Shown piece by piece: positions 8,006 through 16,339 of a DNA stretch of 64,000 nt. This DNA comes from Fructobacillus sp. CRL 2054 (GTDB lineage: Bacteria; Bacillota; Bacilli; Lactobacillales; Lactobacillaceae). The first letter of the stretch is position 1; the number at the start of each line of letters is the position of its first letter. The notes under the pieces were generated by a model. It had not been told where the DNA came from, searched no databases, and was given only the letters and a program-made list of their open reading frames with translations. Made by a program: the position numbers and the translations under genes. Location of the stretch: positions 1 through 64,000 of the forward strand of contig NZ_JACOFN010000008.1 of the NCBI RefSeq assembly GCF_028764065.1. Reading direction: 5' to 3'.

Positions 8006-8033
8006 TTGTAATTACGACTACCTGTGCTAGAAT
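8006..8033 (+). promoter_or_regulatory. promoter of the riboflavin transporter
   Basis: TTGTAA, a 16-base spacer and an extended -10 (TGC-TAGAAT, 8028-8033) sit just ahead of the FMN riboswitch. Confidence 0.55.
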
Positions 8034-8054
8034 AAAAAACGTTAACTTAATAAA

Positions 8055-8181
8055 ACTTCGGGGTCGGGTGAAAATCCCAACCGGCGGTGAAGCAGTTTTT
8101 CTGATAAGCCCGTGACCTGTTTTCTAACAGCTGATTTGGTTCGAATCCAAAGCCGACCGTAAAGTCGGGTATAAAGAAGTT
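8055..8181 (+). ncRNA. FMN riboswitch (RFN element)
   Basis: The conserved RFN blocks appear in order: CTTCGGGGTCGGGTGAAA, CCCAACCGGCGGT, AGCCCGTGAC, GATTTGGTTCGAATCCA and AGCCGACCGTAAAGTC. The element closes with AAGAAG pairing back to CTT. A weak hairpin with a T-rich end follows at 8183-8214 and could be the terminator of the expression platform. A second hairpin (GGCC...GGCC, 8232-8248) lies just before the ribosome site of ribU. FMN would switch the gene off. Confidence 0.95.
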
Positions 8182-8182
8182 T

Positions 8183-8214
8183 AAAGACAGCTCTTTTTAG
8201 CTGGCCTTTATTTT
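8183..8214 (+). terminator. possible FMN-controlled terminator
   Basis: AAAG-a-CAGCT pairs with AGCTG-gc-CTTT and is followed by ATTTT. The stem is imperfect and the T-tract is short, so control at translation is an equally possible reading. Confidence 0.45.
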
Positions 8215-8261
8215 GCCCCGCGTGAGATATCGGCCTTTTTTTATGGCCAAAAGGAGTAAAA

Positions 8262-8846
8262 ATGACACATCACGCGACAAAACGTTTAACAATCTTATCG
8301 GTTCTCACAGCAATTTCCTTTGCTTTGACGATTTTTCCTAAGATTGCGATTTTACCAGCAGCATCCTTTTTGAAAATCGACTTCTCCATTGTGCCGGTTT
8401 TCTTGGCACTATCCTGGTATGGATTCGGATCGGCCGTTTTAGTTTTGGTGGTTCGAACTTTATTGAAGATTATCCTTTTCAACGAGGGGGTTAATACCTA
8501 CATCGGGATGCCGGTGAACCTAATGGTGGCGATTGCCTTTGTTCTGGCTGTTACGATTGCTTGGCAGGTTGACTGGTTTAAGCGTTATCCGCTTGTTAAG
8601 CAGGGTCTGGCCCTTGTCTTAGCGATGGGCTTGATGACTTTGGTAGCTATTTTAATGAATATTATTTGGGCAATCCCACTCTATTCATCAATGGCACATT
8701 TTGACATTGAAAAGTTCATTGGAATTAAAACGTATTTGTGGGGCATGGTGCTGCCATTTAATTTGATTGAAGGTGCGGTTTGGTATTTGGCTAGCCTTGC
8801 GACTTTATCGGTTTTAGCACCTTTTAAGAAAGTCTTTCAACCTTAA
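8262..8846 (+). CDS. ribU: riboflavin ECF transporter S component RibU
   Basis: This 194-residue protein has about six membrane segments. It contains FLKIDFSIVPVFLALSWYG and the loop following it, typical of RibU. It binds riboflavin outside the cell and uses a shared ECF energising module, which is not in this window. The FMN riboswitch upstream confirms the vitamin. AAGGAG precedes ATG 8262. Confidence 0.93.
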   Translation: MTHHATKRLTILSVLTAISFALTIFPKIAILPAASFLKIDFSIVPVFLALSWYGFGSAVLVLVVRTLLKIILFNEGVNTYIGMPVNLMVAIAFVLAVTIAWQVDWFKRYPLVKQGLALVLAMGLMTLVAILMNIIWAIPLYSSMAHFDIEKFIGIKTYLWGMVLPFNLIEGAVWYLASLATLSVLAPFKKVFQP

Positions 8847-8917
8847 GAAAAGGTTATCAATTTACCTCGTTGATTCGTGTTAGACTGAAAATACGAATGA
8901 AATTGGAGGCATACCCA

Positions 8918-9436
8918 ATGAATAACGAAGGTGTCGTTCTATCACGTAAGAATCGTTTTGATGGACCTAAAAAAGAAAATAAGCCAAAGCAGGAGAAGAA
9001 CCATGGTGGCCTTGTCGTCTTCTTGGTTTTCCTTTCCTTGTTCTTGTTGGCCTCTGCGCCAGTCTACGGTATGATGAAGAATCAGCCAAAGTTGACGAAG
9101 ACAAGTACTTCTTCTTCAGATAAGACGAAGCATAGCAAGCAGGCAAGCACAGCCAGCTCTTCATCCGATACAGCTAGCCAGGCTACGTCAGATACTGCTG
9201 ATAGCAGTTCATCAACTGCAAGCTCAGCTTCATCATCTGCTGCAGCTGCTTCATCTGATCAACAGGCTGCTGCAACCGCAGCGAATGCTGATACTGCTGT
9301 TCTAGCAGCTAATCAGACTTTGTACAACTTTGCGATTACACACAATACGTCACCAGCCAACATTTGTGCATTGAACCCTGGCGTAACCACGACTAATTAT
9401 TCTCAATATGCTGGACAAGCATTGAAGATTAAGTAA
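8918..9436 (+). CDS. LysM surface-associated protein (SAG1386/EF1546 type)
   Basis: This 172-residue protein has a cytoplasmic, basic N-terminus, one membrane segment ([20 protein letters not shown], about residues 30-49), a long Ser/Ala/Thr-rich linker (about 65-125) and a C-terminal LysM-like domain ([20 protein letters not shown]). LysM binds peptidoglycan, so the protein should be membrane-anchored with its tail in the wall. The start is ATG 8918, with TTGGAGG before it; the longer upstream frame lacks a ribosome site. Position before cmk matches other lactic bacteria. Its function is unknown. Confidence 0.8.
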   Translation: MNNEGVVLSRKNRFDGPKKENKPKQEKNHGGLVVFLVFLSLFLLASAPVYGMMKNQPKLTKTSTSSSDKTKHSKQASTASSSSDTASQATSDTADSSSSTASSASSSAAAASSDQQAAATAANADTAVLAANQTLYNFAITHNTSPANICALNPGVTTTNYSQYAGQALKIK

Positions 9437-9456
9437 TTGAAGGTAGTAAATTAATC

Positions 9457-10137
9457 ATGACAAAACCCGCTTTTTTCCAAGTTGCCATTGACGGACCAGC
9501 ATCAGCCGGAAAGTCGACAATTGCAAAGATTTTGGCTAACCAGTTACATTACGTTTACGTTGATACTGGTGCCATGTACCGAGCAATTACCGTCGCTGCT
9601 AAGAAGGCGGGTCTTTCTTATGATGACGAAGCCGGAATTACGGCTTTACTGCCTGGTATTAGCATTGACTTCAAGCCGGGTACACCCGTTCAAAGGGTGT
9701 TCTTAAACGGCGAAGAAGTAACGGAAGAGATTCGTTCAACTGAAATTACCAATAACGTTTCTTTGGTTTCTTCTTACGCAGACGTTCGAGAGGACTTGGT
9801 GAACAAGCAGCGTGAAATGACCGAATCAAACCCAGTGATTATGGATGGCCGTGACATTGGAACAACCGTTCTTCCAAACGCCCAGGTTAAGATTTTCTTG
9901 ATTGCATCGGTTGCTGAACGTGCCGAACGTCGTTACAAGGAAAACAAGGCTAAGGGCATGGATGTTGATCTTGAAACGCTCAAGAAAGAAATCGAAGAGC
10001 GTGATTACAAGGATTCACACCGTGCCATTTCACCACTGGTAAAGGCAAAGGATGCCATTGAAGTTGATACAACCGGTATTAGCATTGACGGTGTCGTTTC
10101 TAAAATCAAAACAATTATTGAAGAGCACCAAGCATAA
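9457..10137 (+). CDS. cmk: cytidylate kinase
   Basis: This 226-residue protein contains the P-loop [26 protein letters not shown] and [14 protein letters not shown], the signatures of (d)CMP kinase. It phosphorylates CMP and dCMP with ATP. It lies 20 bases after the LysM protein gene and is followed by rpsA, a widespread Firmicute order. A terminator overlaps its stop codon. Confidence 0.97.
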   Translation: MTKPAFFQVAIDGPASAGKSTIAKILANQLHYVYVDTGAMYRAITVAAKKAGLSYDDEAGITALLPGISIDFKPGTPVQRVFLNGEEVTEEIRSTEITNNVSLVSSYADVREDLVNKQREMTESNPVIMDGRDIGTTVLPNAQVKIFLIASVAERAERRYKENKAKGMDVDLETLKKEIEERDYKDSHRAISPLVKAKDAIEVDTTGISIDGVVSKIKTIIEEHQA

Positions 10138-10155
10138 AGCTTGGGGCTTTTTTTC
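10124..10155 (+). terminator. cmk terminator
   Basis: AGC-a-CCAAGC-ataaa-GCTTGG-g-GCT is followed by eight T. The hairpin includes the cmk stop codon. Confidence 0.8.
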
Positions 10156-10185
10156 TTGCTAAAACAGAGAAAAATCTGCTAAAAT
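10156..10185 (+). promoter_or_regulatory. promoter candidate of rpsA
   Basis: TTGCTA, an 18-base spacer and TGC-TAAAAT lie 145 bases before rpsA. A second TAAAAT (about 10286) may mark another start. The leader between them shows no recognised regulatory RNA. Confidence 0.45.
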
Positions 10186-10329
10186 GTAAGTAATAAGTGT
10201 GTGGTTCGAGCACGAGTTTTGATGAATTATTACGAATCAGTTAATTTTTTTCTAATTAATACTAGGAAAAGTCTCGAAGCTCTGATAAAATACCCTTATA
10301 AGTGTAAATGTAGGAGGACGTTTGACGTC

Positions 10330-11520
10330 ATGAGTGATACAAACAGCGAATTACTAGCAGCTCTTGAAAGTGCTGATCAAATTAAGGTAGGGGATGTCGT
10401 AACTGGTGAAGTTTTGGCCATCGACAACGATAACCAAGCAGTTATCGGTTTGCATACCGGTGAAGAAGGAGTTGTGCCAGCGCGTGAGTACTCTGACGAT
10501 CGTAGCGTCAACTTGGCCGACGACTTGAAGGTTGGAGACACAATTGAAACTGTTGTTGTTTCTAACGTAACGTCAGACAAGGAAGGGGTTGCATACCTCT
10601 TGTCAAAGAAGCGTTTGGAAGCCCGCAAGGCATGGGAAAAGCTCTCATTTGCTGAAGGCGATGTAGTTGATGCAACTGTTTTGAACGCCGTTCGCGGTGG
10701 TTTGATTGTTGATGTACAAGGAATCCGCGGATTCGTTCCAGCATCAATGGTTGCAGAACGCTTCGTTTCTGATTTGAACCAATTTAAGGGACAAGACATC
10801 AAGGCCGAAGTTATCGAAATCGACCCAGCCAAGGCTCGTTTGATCTTGTCACGTAAGGCTGTTGCCGCACAAGAACGTGCTGAAAAGTTGCAAGAAGCCT
10901 TCTCACGTTTGACTGTTGGTGAAGTTGTTGAAGGTACTGTTGCTCGTTTGACTGACTTCGGTGCATTCGTTGATTTGGGTGGCGTTGACGGTTTGGTTCA
11001 CGTTTCTGAAATCTCACACGACCGTGTTAAGAACCCAGCTGACGTATTGTCAAAGGGTGAAAAGGTTAACGTTAAGATTTTGGCCTTGGATACTGAACGT
11101 GGACGTATTTCATTGTCAATCAAGGCCACTCAACCAGGACCTTGGGATGAAGTTGCTGAAAAGGCCCCAGCTGGTACTGTTCTTGAAGGAACTGTTAAGC
11201 GCGTTAAGGACTTCGGTGCTTTCGTTGAAATCTTCCCTGGTATCGAAGGTTTGGTTCACGTTTCACAAATTTCACACAAGCGTGTTGAAAACCCAGCTGA
11301 CGTTTTGAAGTCAGGTGACAAGGTTAAGGTACAAGTCTTGGACGTTAAGCCACAAGAAGAACGTATCTCATTGTCAATGAAGGCTTTGGAAGAAAAGCCT
11401 GCTAACAAGCGTGAAGATAACCAAGATTCAAACGGTGCTTCACGTGCCGATGTTGCAGCTTACCAACAAGAAGATGAAGGTGCCGCTACTTTGGGCGACC
11501 TCTTCGGTGACAAGTTGTAA
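10330..11520 (+). CDS. rpsA: ribosomal protein S1-like protein (four S1 domains)
   Basis: This 396-residue protein is built of four S1 domains; the third and fourth are clearest (GEVVEGTVARLTDFGAFVDL and GTVLEGTVKRVKDFGAFVEI). Gram-positive S1 homologues are shorter than the six-domain E. coli protein. It promotes mRNA binding to the ribosome. The start is ATG 10330 after AGGAGG; the upstream in-frame extension has no ribosome site and a non-family sequence. Codon use is strongly biased, as for a highly expressed gene. Confidence 0.9.
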   Translation: MSDTNSELLAALESADQIKVGDVVTGEVLAIDNDNQAVIGLHTGEEGVVPAREYSDDRSVNLADDLKVGDTIETVVVSNVTSDKEGVAYLLSKKRLEARKAWEKLSFAEGDVVDATVLNAVRGGLIVDVQGIRGFVPASMVAERFVSDLNQFKGQDIKAEVIEIDPAKARLILSRKAVAAQERAEKLQEAFSRLTVGEVVEGTVARLTDFGAFVDLGGVDGLVHVSEISHDRVKNPADVLSKGEKVNVKILALDTERGRISLSIKATQPGPWDEVAEKAPAGTVLEGTVKRVKDFGAFVEIFPGIEGLVHVSQISHKRVENPADVLKSGDKVKVQVLDVKPQEERISLSMKALEEKPANKREDNQDSNGASRADVAAYQQEDEGAATLGDLFGDKL

Positions 11521-11528
11521 GATGACAT

Positions 11529-11557
11529 AAAAAGGCTGGCTTGCCAGTCTTTTTTTA
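11529..11557 (+). terminator. rpsA terminator
   Basis: AAAAAGGCTGGC-tt-GCCAGTCTTTTTT is a strong stem followed by T residues. Confidence 0.88.
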
Positions 11558-11582
11558 TATTTAAAAAAGAAAGGAGCAGATT

Positions 11583-12893
11583 ATGGCAGCACCAATTGTA
11601 GCTGTTGTCGGCCGACCAAACGTCGGTAAGTCAACGCTCTTTAACCGTATTGTAGGGGAACGAATGGCAATCGTTGAAGATTTGCCCGGCGTTACCCGTG
11701 ATCGTTTATACGCTCGTGCAGAATGGTTAAACTATGACTTCCGTGTCATTGATACGGGAGGTTTGGAAATGGGGAATGCCCCATTCCTTACAGAAATTCG
11801 TGGTCAGGTTGAAGTGGCCATTGATGAAGCCGATGTGATTATCATGGTGGTTTCTGGTCGTGAAGGATTAACAGCCGATGATCAGGCCGTCGCTAACTTG
11901 CTTTACGGAACGGATAAGCCCGTTGTTTTAGCAGTTAACAAGGTTGATAATCCCGAGATGCGTTCGGACATCTATGACTTTTACTCCCTTGGATTAGGCG
12001 ATCCTTACCCAGTTTCTGGTTCCCACGGAATCGGATTGGGTGACGTCTTGGATCAGGTTGTTAAGCACTTCCCAGACGAAGCCGCCGTACAAGATGATGA
12101 AGCCGTTCGTTTCTCAATTATTGGGCGTCCTAACGTTGGGAAGTCTTCAATCGTTAACGCTATCTTAGGCGAAGACCGAATGATTGTGTCAAACATTGAG
12201 GGAACAACCCGTGACGCCATTGATACACGCTTTATGACTCCTGATGGTGACGAGTTCGTGATGGTTGATACGGCCGGAATTCGTAAGCGTGGTAAGGTCT
12301 ATGAGAATACGGAAAAGTATTCCGTTATGCGTGCCATGAAGGCCATCGATGACTCTGAAGTGGTCTTGATGGTTTTGGATGCCGAAACCGGTATCCGTGA
12401 CCAAGATACTCACGTTGCGGGCTATGCCCACGATGCTGGTAAGGCCTTGGTTATCGTTGTTAACAAGTGGGATGCCATCGAAAAGGATACGCATACCATG
12501 CAGGACTTTGAGAACATGATTCGGGATCGTTTCAAGTTCTTGGACTACGCCCCAATTGTCTTTGTTTCTGCGAAGACGAAGCAGCGTTTGGACCGTTTAC
12601 CAGACCTTATTATGTCTGTTAACGAAAACCACCAGAAGCGTATCTCTTCATCAATGTTGAATGATGTTTTGATGGATGCTTTGGCAACCAATCCTGCGCC
12701 AACGGATAATGGTCGTCGTTTGCGTGTTTACTATGCAACGCAAGTTGCTGTGGCACCTCCAACTTTTGTTGTCTTTGTGAATGATGTTGAGTTGATGCAT
12801 TTCTCATATCAGCGTTTCCTTGAAAACCAAATTCGTTCCGCATTTGACTTTTCAGGAACCCCAATTAAGCTAATTATTCGTCAACGTAAGTAA
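11583..12893 (+). CDS. der: ribosome biogenesis GTPase Der (EngA)
   Basis: This 436-residue protein has tandem G domains, each with P-loop GRPNVGKS (residues about 9-16 and 180-187), DTGG/DTAG G3 motifs and NKVD/NKWD G4 motifs, then a KH-like C-terminal domain. Two GTPase domains in one chain are unique to Der, which acts in 50S subunit assembly. GAAAGGAG precedes ATG 11583. Confidence 0.97.
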   Translation: MAAPIVAVVGRPNVGKSTLFNRIVGERMAIVEDLPGVTRDRLYARAEWLNYDFRVIDTGGLEMGNAPFLTEIRGQVEVAIDEADVIIMVVSGREGLTADDQAVANLLYGTDKPVVLAVNKVDNPEMRSDIYDFYSLGLGDPYPVSGSHGIGLGDVLDQVVKHFPDEAAVQDDEAVRFSIIGRPNVGKSSIVNAILGEDRMIVSNIEGTTRDAIDTRFMTPDGDEFVMVDTAGIRKRGKVYENTEKYSVMRAMKAIDDSEVVLMVLDAETGIRDQDTHVAGYAHDAGKALVIVVNKWDAIEKDTHTMQDFENMIRDRFKFLDYAPIVFVSAKTKQRLDRLPDLIMSVNENHQKRISSSMLNDVLMDALATNPAPTDNGRRLRVYYATQVAVAPPTFVVFVNDVELMHFSYQRFLENQIRSAFDFSGTPIKLIIRQRK

Positions 12894-12987
12894 AAAGACT
12901 AGAAAGCCTATTAAATTAACGTTTCAAGTGTTAAAAATAGGGCATTTGGCTACACATTTTAATTTAGTTGTGCTAAGCTTGTCTTAT

Positions 12988-13010
12988 GGAAGTTGCTACG
13001 GTAGCGTTCC
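12988..13010 (+). other. hairpin in the leader of hup
   Basis: GGAA-gtt-GCTAC-g-GTAGC-g-TTCC forms a compact interrupted stem in the 180-base gap between der and hup. It has no T-tract, so it is not a terminator. It may belong to the 5' leader of hup. No known RNA family is recognised. Confidence 0.3.
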
Positions 13011-13073
13011 CACCCCAACTGCGAGTATTTCGCCAGCGGGTATTCTAAATTAAGATTTGCAAGGAGATTAGGA

Positions 13074-13349
13074 ATGGCAAACAAGCAAGAATTGATCGAT
13101 TCAGTCGCAATGAAGACTGGTTTAACAAAGAAGGATGCTGACAAGGCTGTTGCAGCCGTATTGTCATCAATCGAAGACGCCTTGAAGAAGGGCGAAAAGG
13201 TTCAATTGATTGGCTTTGGTAACTTCGAAGTTCGTGAACGTGCAGCCCGTAAGGGACGCAACCCACAAACTAAGGAAGAAATCCAAATTCCTGCATCAAA
13301 GGTTCCTGCATTCAAGCCTGGTAAGGCATTGAAGGAAGCTGTTAAGTAA
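13074..13349 (+). CDS. hup: DNA-binding protein HU
   Basis: This 91-residue protein begins [20 protein letters not shown] and contains the family signature [22 protein letters not shown] is a dimeric nucleoid protein that bends DNA. AAGGAG lies before ATG 13074, and a strong terminator follows. Codon use is strongly biased, fitting abundant expression. Confidence 0.97.
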   Translation: MANKQELIDSVAMKTGLTKKDADKAVAAVLSSIEDALKKGEKVQLIGFGNFEVRERAARKGRNPQTKEEIQIPASKVPAFKPGKALKEAVK

Positions 13350-13357
13350 TAAACTTT

Positions 13358-13382
13358 AAAGCACCCGCGAGGGTGCTTTTTT
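13358..13382 (+). terminator. hup terminator
   Basis: AAAGCACCC-gcga-GGGTGCTTTTTT, a perfect 9-bp stem with a T-run. Confidence 0.92.
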
Positions 13383-13419
13383 GTTACACTTTTTTATCTA
13401 TGAAATGTTAGTGAAATTC

Positions 13420-13448
13420 TTGACAAATTAAATTAAAAAAAGTACAAT
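13420..13448 (+). promoter_or_regulatory. strong promoter of nox
   Basis: TTGACA (13420-13425), 17 bases, TACAAT (13443-13448): a near-consensus SigA promoter 46 bases before the gene. Confidence 0.8.
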
Positions 13449-13494
13449 AAATTCAACATTTAGAAAAGTAAGTGAGCAACTTAAGGAGTTATTC

Positions 13495-14835
13495 ATGAAA
13501 GTAGCAGTTATTGGAGCCACCCACGCCGGCGTTTTCGCCGCTAAGCAGACGAAGGCAGAACATCCTGACGCACAGATTGATGTTTTCGAAAAAAATCACA
13601 CAGTTTCATTCTTGTCCTGTGGAATCGCTTTGTGGATTGGGGACCATGTTTCTTCACCAAGTAAGATGTTCTACGAATCACCTGAATCATTGACCGAACA
13701 GGGTATTACCATGCACATGGGAACTGAAGTGACGGAAGCCGATTTGGCTGCCAAGCACTTGGTTTATAAGGACCTTGCATCTGGTAAGGAAACAGCTGCT
13801 GATTACGACAAGATCGTGATTACAACTGGTTCAAAGGCTATTAAGCCAAACTTGCCTGGTATCTATTCAGATAAGGTCTTTGACTCAAAGAACTGGGATA
13901 ACGCCAACGAATTGAAGGAAGCAACTTCAGACATTAAGTCTGCTATCGTTATTGGTGCTGGTTATATCGGTGCTGAATTGGCTGAACAATTGTCAGTTAC
14001 TGGTAAGAAGGTTACTTTGATTGACGGTTTGGACCGTGTCTTGGCTAAGAATACTTCAGCCGACTTTTCTTCACGATTTGAAGAAGAATACAAGAGCCAC
14101 GGTGTTCAACTTGAATTGAACCAAATGGTTTCATCTTTTGAAGACACGGAAAACGGTGTGAAGGTAACTACTGATAAGGGAACCTACGAAGCTGATATCG
14201 CTATCTTAGGAATTGGATTCTTGCCTAACACTGGTCTCTTCAAGGGACAGGTTGATATGTTGAAGAACGGTGCCATTGAAACCAACGAATACATGGAAAC
14301 TTCAGTTCCTGACGTATTTGCTGCTGGTGATGCCGCAACGGTCTTCTACAACCCAACTGAAAAGTACGACTACATTCCTTTGGCAACGAACGCTGTTCGT
14401 CAGGGAATCTTGGTTGGTAAGAACATCGAAAACAAGGCAGTTGCTTACCAGGGAACACAAGCAACTTCAGCCGTTGAATTGTACGACTTGGCTTATGCTG
14501 CAACTGGTTTGACTAAGGAATCAGCAGCCATGAAAGGTGTTGATGCAGAATCAGTAACGATTTCTGAAGACTACCGTCCTGACTTCATGTTGAGCACAAC
14601 TGAGGTGCAAGCATCTTTGACTTGGGAAAAGGGAACTGGCCGCATCGTCGGTGGTGCCTTTATGTCAAAGCATGACATTTCACAGGCTGCTAACTTGATT
14701 TCATTGGCCATCGAAAACAAGATGACCATTGACCAATTGTCAATGACTGACTTCTTCTTCCAGCCAAACTTTGGTCAACCAATTAACTATGTATCATCTG
14801 TTGCAATGGCAGCTGTTGCAAAGGCTTCAAAGTAA
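13495..14835 (+). CDS. nox: NADH oxidase / FAD-dependent pyridine nucleotide-disulfide oxidoreductase
   Basis: This 446-residue flavoprotein has an N-terminal FAD Rossmann motif (VIGATHAG), the redox-active Cys42 (SFLSCGIALW), a central NAD motif (IVIGAGYIGAELAEQLS) and the second FAD motif (VFAAGDAAT). Single-cysteine members of this family reduce O2 to water using a Cys-sulfenic acid, and in heterofermenters they regenerate NAD+. NADH peroxidase or CoA-disulfide reductase are less likely alternatives that sequence alone does not exclude. The promoter is near consensus and the codon use is that of an abundant protein. Confidence 0.87.
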   Translation: MKVAVIGATHAGVFAAKQTKAEHPDAQIDVFEKNHTVSFLSCGIALWIGDHVSSPSKMFYESPESLTEQGITMHMGTEVTEADLAAKHLVYKDLASGKETAADYDKIVITTGSKAIKPNLPGIYSDKVFDSKNWDNANELKEATSDIKSAIVIGAGYIGAELAEQLSVTGKKVTLIDGLDRVLAKNTSADFSSRFEEEYKSHGVQLELNQMVSSFEDTENGVKVTTDKGTYEADIAILGIGFLPNTGLFKGQVDMLKNGAIETNEYMETSVPDVFAAGDAATVFYNPTEKYDYIPLATNAVRQGILVGKNIENKAVAYQGTQATSAVELYDLAYAATGLTKESAAMKGVDAESVTISEDYRPDFMLSTTEVQASLTWEKGTGRIVGGAFMSKHDISQAANLISLAIENKMTIDQLSMTDFFFQPNFGQPINYVSSVAMAAVAKASK

Positions 14836-14845
14836 TATCAATATA

Positions 14846-14871
14846 AAAAAGAGACTTCGGTCTCTTTTTTT
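14846..14871 (+). terminator. nox terminator
   Basis: AAAAAGAGAC-ttcg-GTCTCTTTTTTT, with a stable UUCG loop. Confidence 0.92.
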
Positions 14872-14879
14872 AATTTAGC

Positions 14880-14908
14880 TTAACAAAGTTAGATGGAAGA
14901 CTTACAAT
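14880..14908 (+). promoter_or_regulatory. promoter of the DUF308 gene
   Basis: TTAACA (14880-14885), 17 bases, TACAAT (14903-14908). Confidence 0.65.
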
Positions 14909-14922
14909 AGGGGTGTAGAGAA

Positions 14923-14953
14923 GTGATTGTCTAGAGTCATTATAGATAATCAC
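14923..14953. repeat. inverted repeat in the 5' leader of the DUF308 gene
   Basis: GTGATTGTCT (14923-14932) pairs with AGATAATCAC (14944-14953) with one G-T pair and an 11-base loop. It lies 15 bases downstream of the -10 and could be an operator or an mRNA hairpin. It has no T-tract. Confidence 0.5.
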
Positions 14954-14978
14954 TAATAAATGAAAAAGGAGAATGATT

Positions 14979-15500
14979 ATGCGAGAGTATAAAGGTGAAC
15001 GAAACTGGTGGTCAATCGCTGTTGGGGCCTTATTTATTGTGATGGCCATTGCGATTTTTAGTCGACCACTATCAACTTTGGTTTCTTTGTCCTACCTGTT
15101 TGGGTTCCTTGCTTTGCTTCACGCTTTCATTGTTGGTTACGAAGCTTGGTCAGATCGTAAGATGGCACAGGCAAGTTCCGGCTGGTGGATTGTAACCGTT
15201 GTTTTGGATATTGTGATTGCCGTGCTCTTTATCGGTCATATCATGGCTGGTATTTCAGTAATCGGTGTTCTCTTTGCCATTTGGTTTATTTGGGATTCAA
15301 TCTTTGAAATTTACATGGCTCGTGTCGTTCGTCCATTGAGCGGGGGAGCTGCCTTCTGGACAACCCTTCTTGGATGCATCTCTGTATTCTTGGGATTCGT
15401 GATGCTCTTCTCACCAATGTTAGCAGCGTCTGTCATGGTTTGGATGATTGCTTTCTATCTGTTGGCTTTCGGAATTTTGATTGTGGCACGCTCACTATAA
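14979..15500 (+). CDS. DUF308 (HdeD-like) membrane protein
   Basis: This 173-residue protein has six short hydrophobic segments arranged in pairs, and begins with EYKGERNWWSIAVGALFIVM. The HdeD/DUF308 family is linked to acid resistance in enterobacteria, but its function in lactic bacteria is unknown. Two ATG codons are close: 14979 is chosen because AAAGGAG lies 8 bases before it, while 14973 is too near. It has its own promoter and a leader inverted repeat. Confidence 0.75.
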   Translation: MREYKGERNWWSIAVGALFIVMAIAIFSRPLSTLVSLSYLFGFLALLHAFIVGYEAWSDRKMAQASSGWWIVTVVLDIVIAVLFIGHIMAGISVIGVLFAIWFIWDSIFEIYMARVVRPLSGGAAFWTTLLGCISVFLGFVMLFSPMLAASVMVWMIAFYLLAFGILIVARSL

Positions 15501-15577
15501 AAAAGAGATTAATAAAAATAGCTTGCATTAACAGACGAATATCGTTAATATAATACTCGTATTTAATTGCATAAAGA

Positions 15578-15646
15578 ACTGGGGTACCTTTTTGGTTGAG
15601 ATAACACCCATTGAACCTGTCCGGTTAATACCGACGTAGGGAGTTC
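15578..15646 (+). ncRNA. TPP riboswitch 1 (ykoEDC)
   Basis: The THI-box blocks are present: CTGGGGTACC, TTGAGATAACACCC, ATTGAACCTG and GTTAATACCGACGTAGGGA. It precedes a terminator at 15685 and the ykoE gene. A promoter (TTGCAT, 17 bases, TAATAT) is visible about 30 bases upstream. TPP binding should favour termination. Confidence 0.93.
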
Positions 15647-15684
15647 GCACAATAAAGCTATTTAGCAACCGTTTGTGTTAGACT

Positions 15685-15707
15685 CCGTCTAATGCAGACG
15701 GTTTTTT
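15685..15707 (+). terminator. TPP-controlled terminator before ykoE
   Basis: CCGTCT-aatgc-AGACGG is followed by TTTTTT. AACCGTTTG (about 15667-15675) can pair with part of the stem's 3' arm, giving an antiterminator. Confidence 0.8.
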
Positions 15708-15752
15708 ATTGCGATAAATCAATGGTTCCCCTTCAAAAAAAGGAGGAAAAGC

Positions 15753-16328
15753 ATGAAAAATACAAACAAGTGGACACTTCGGGACGCCATCTTATTGGCA
15801 ATGATTGGAATTATCTTTTCGGTCATTTACTTTTTGATGGACCCGGTATACCAAGTACTAACCGGTGCCTTTGCAGCGGTCGGCTTGCAGGCCTTTACCG
15901 GATCTTTCACCATCGGTGTTTGGATGATGGCAGGGCCTTTGGCCGCTTATATTTTAAAGAAGCCCGGAACGGCATTGCTAGCTGAAATGATTGGTGCAGC
16001 CGGTGAAATGTTCATGGGTGGTTACTGGGGAGTGGCAACCTTGCTTTCTGGTTTGATTCAGGGTGCTGGTTCTGAACTTGGTTTCACCTTAACGGGTTAC
16101 AAGAACTGGAAGAATGGTTTGTGGTTATCAACGTTGACTGGAACAGTGGTGACCTTTATCTGGAACCTCTACCATTCTGGTTATATCAATTACTCAATTC
16201 CAATGATGGCTGCACTCTTTGTTGTTCGTTACCTATCCATCTTCTTCTTTGGCGGTGTTTTGGTGAACTGGATTGAGAAGCTTTTGGATCGTTCACACTT
16301 TATGTCTCCTGTTGAAGAAGCAGAATAG
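15753..16328 (+). CDS. ykoE: ECF transporter S component YkoE (hydroxymethylpyrimidine/thiamine)
   Basis: This 191-residue membrane protein has about six segments (MKNTNKWTLRDAILLAMIGI; TALLAEMIGAAGEMFMGGYW). The AEMIGA..E...G.YWG pattern is characteristic of YkoE, the substrate-binding component of a dedicated ECF transporter for thiamine pyrimidine (HMP). It is first in the TPP-riboswitch operon and followed by its own ATPase and T component. GGAGG precedes ATG 15753. Confidence 0.9.
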   Translation: MKNTNKWTLRDAILLAMIGIIFSVIYFLMDPVYQVLTGAFAAVGLQAFTGSFTIGVWMMAGPLAAYILKKPGTALLAEMIGAAGEMFMGGYWGVATLLSGLIQGAGSELGFTLTGYKNWKNGLWLSTLTGTVVTFIWNLYHSGYINYSIPMMAALFVVRYLSIFFFGGVLVNWIEKLLDRSHFMSPVEEAE

Positions 16329-16339
16329 GAGTAGGGTAT

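Noticed and set aside
8130-8152. tRNA-like T-loop sequence (GGTTCGAATCC)
   Set aside because: It is a conserved part of the FMN riboswitch. No acceptor or anticodon arms exist around it.
10201-10329. N-terminal extension of rpsA by 43 residues
   Set aside because: The extension has no ribosome site, includes promoter-like sequence and does not resemble S1; AGGAGG precedes ATG 10330.
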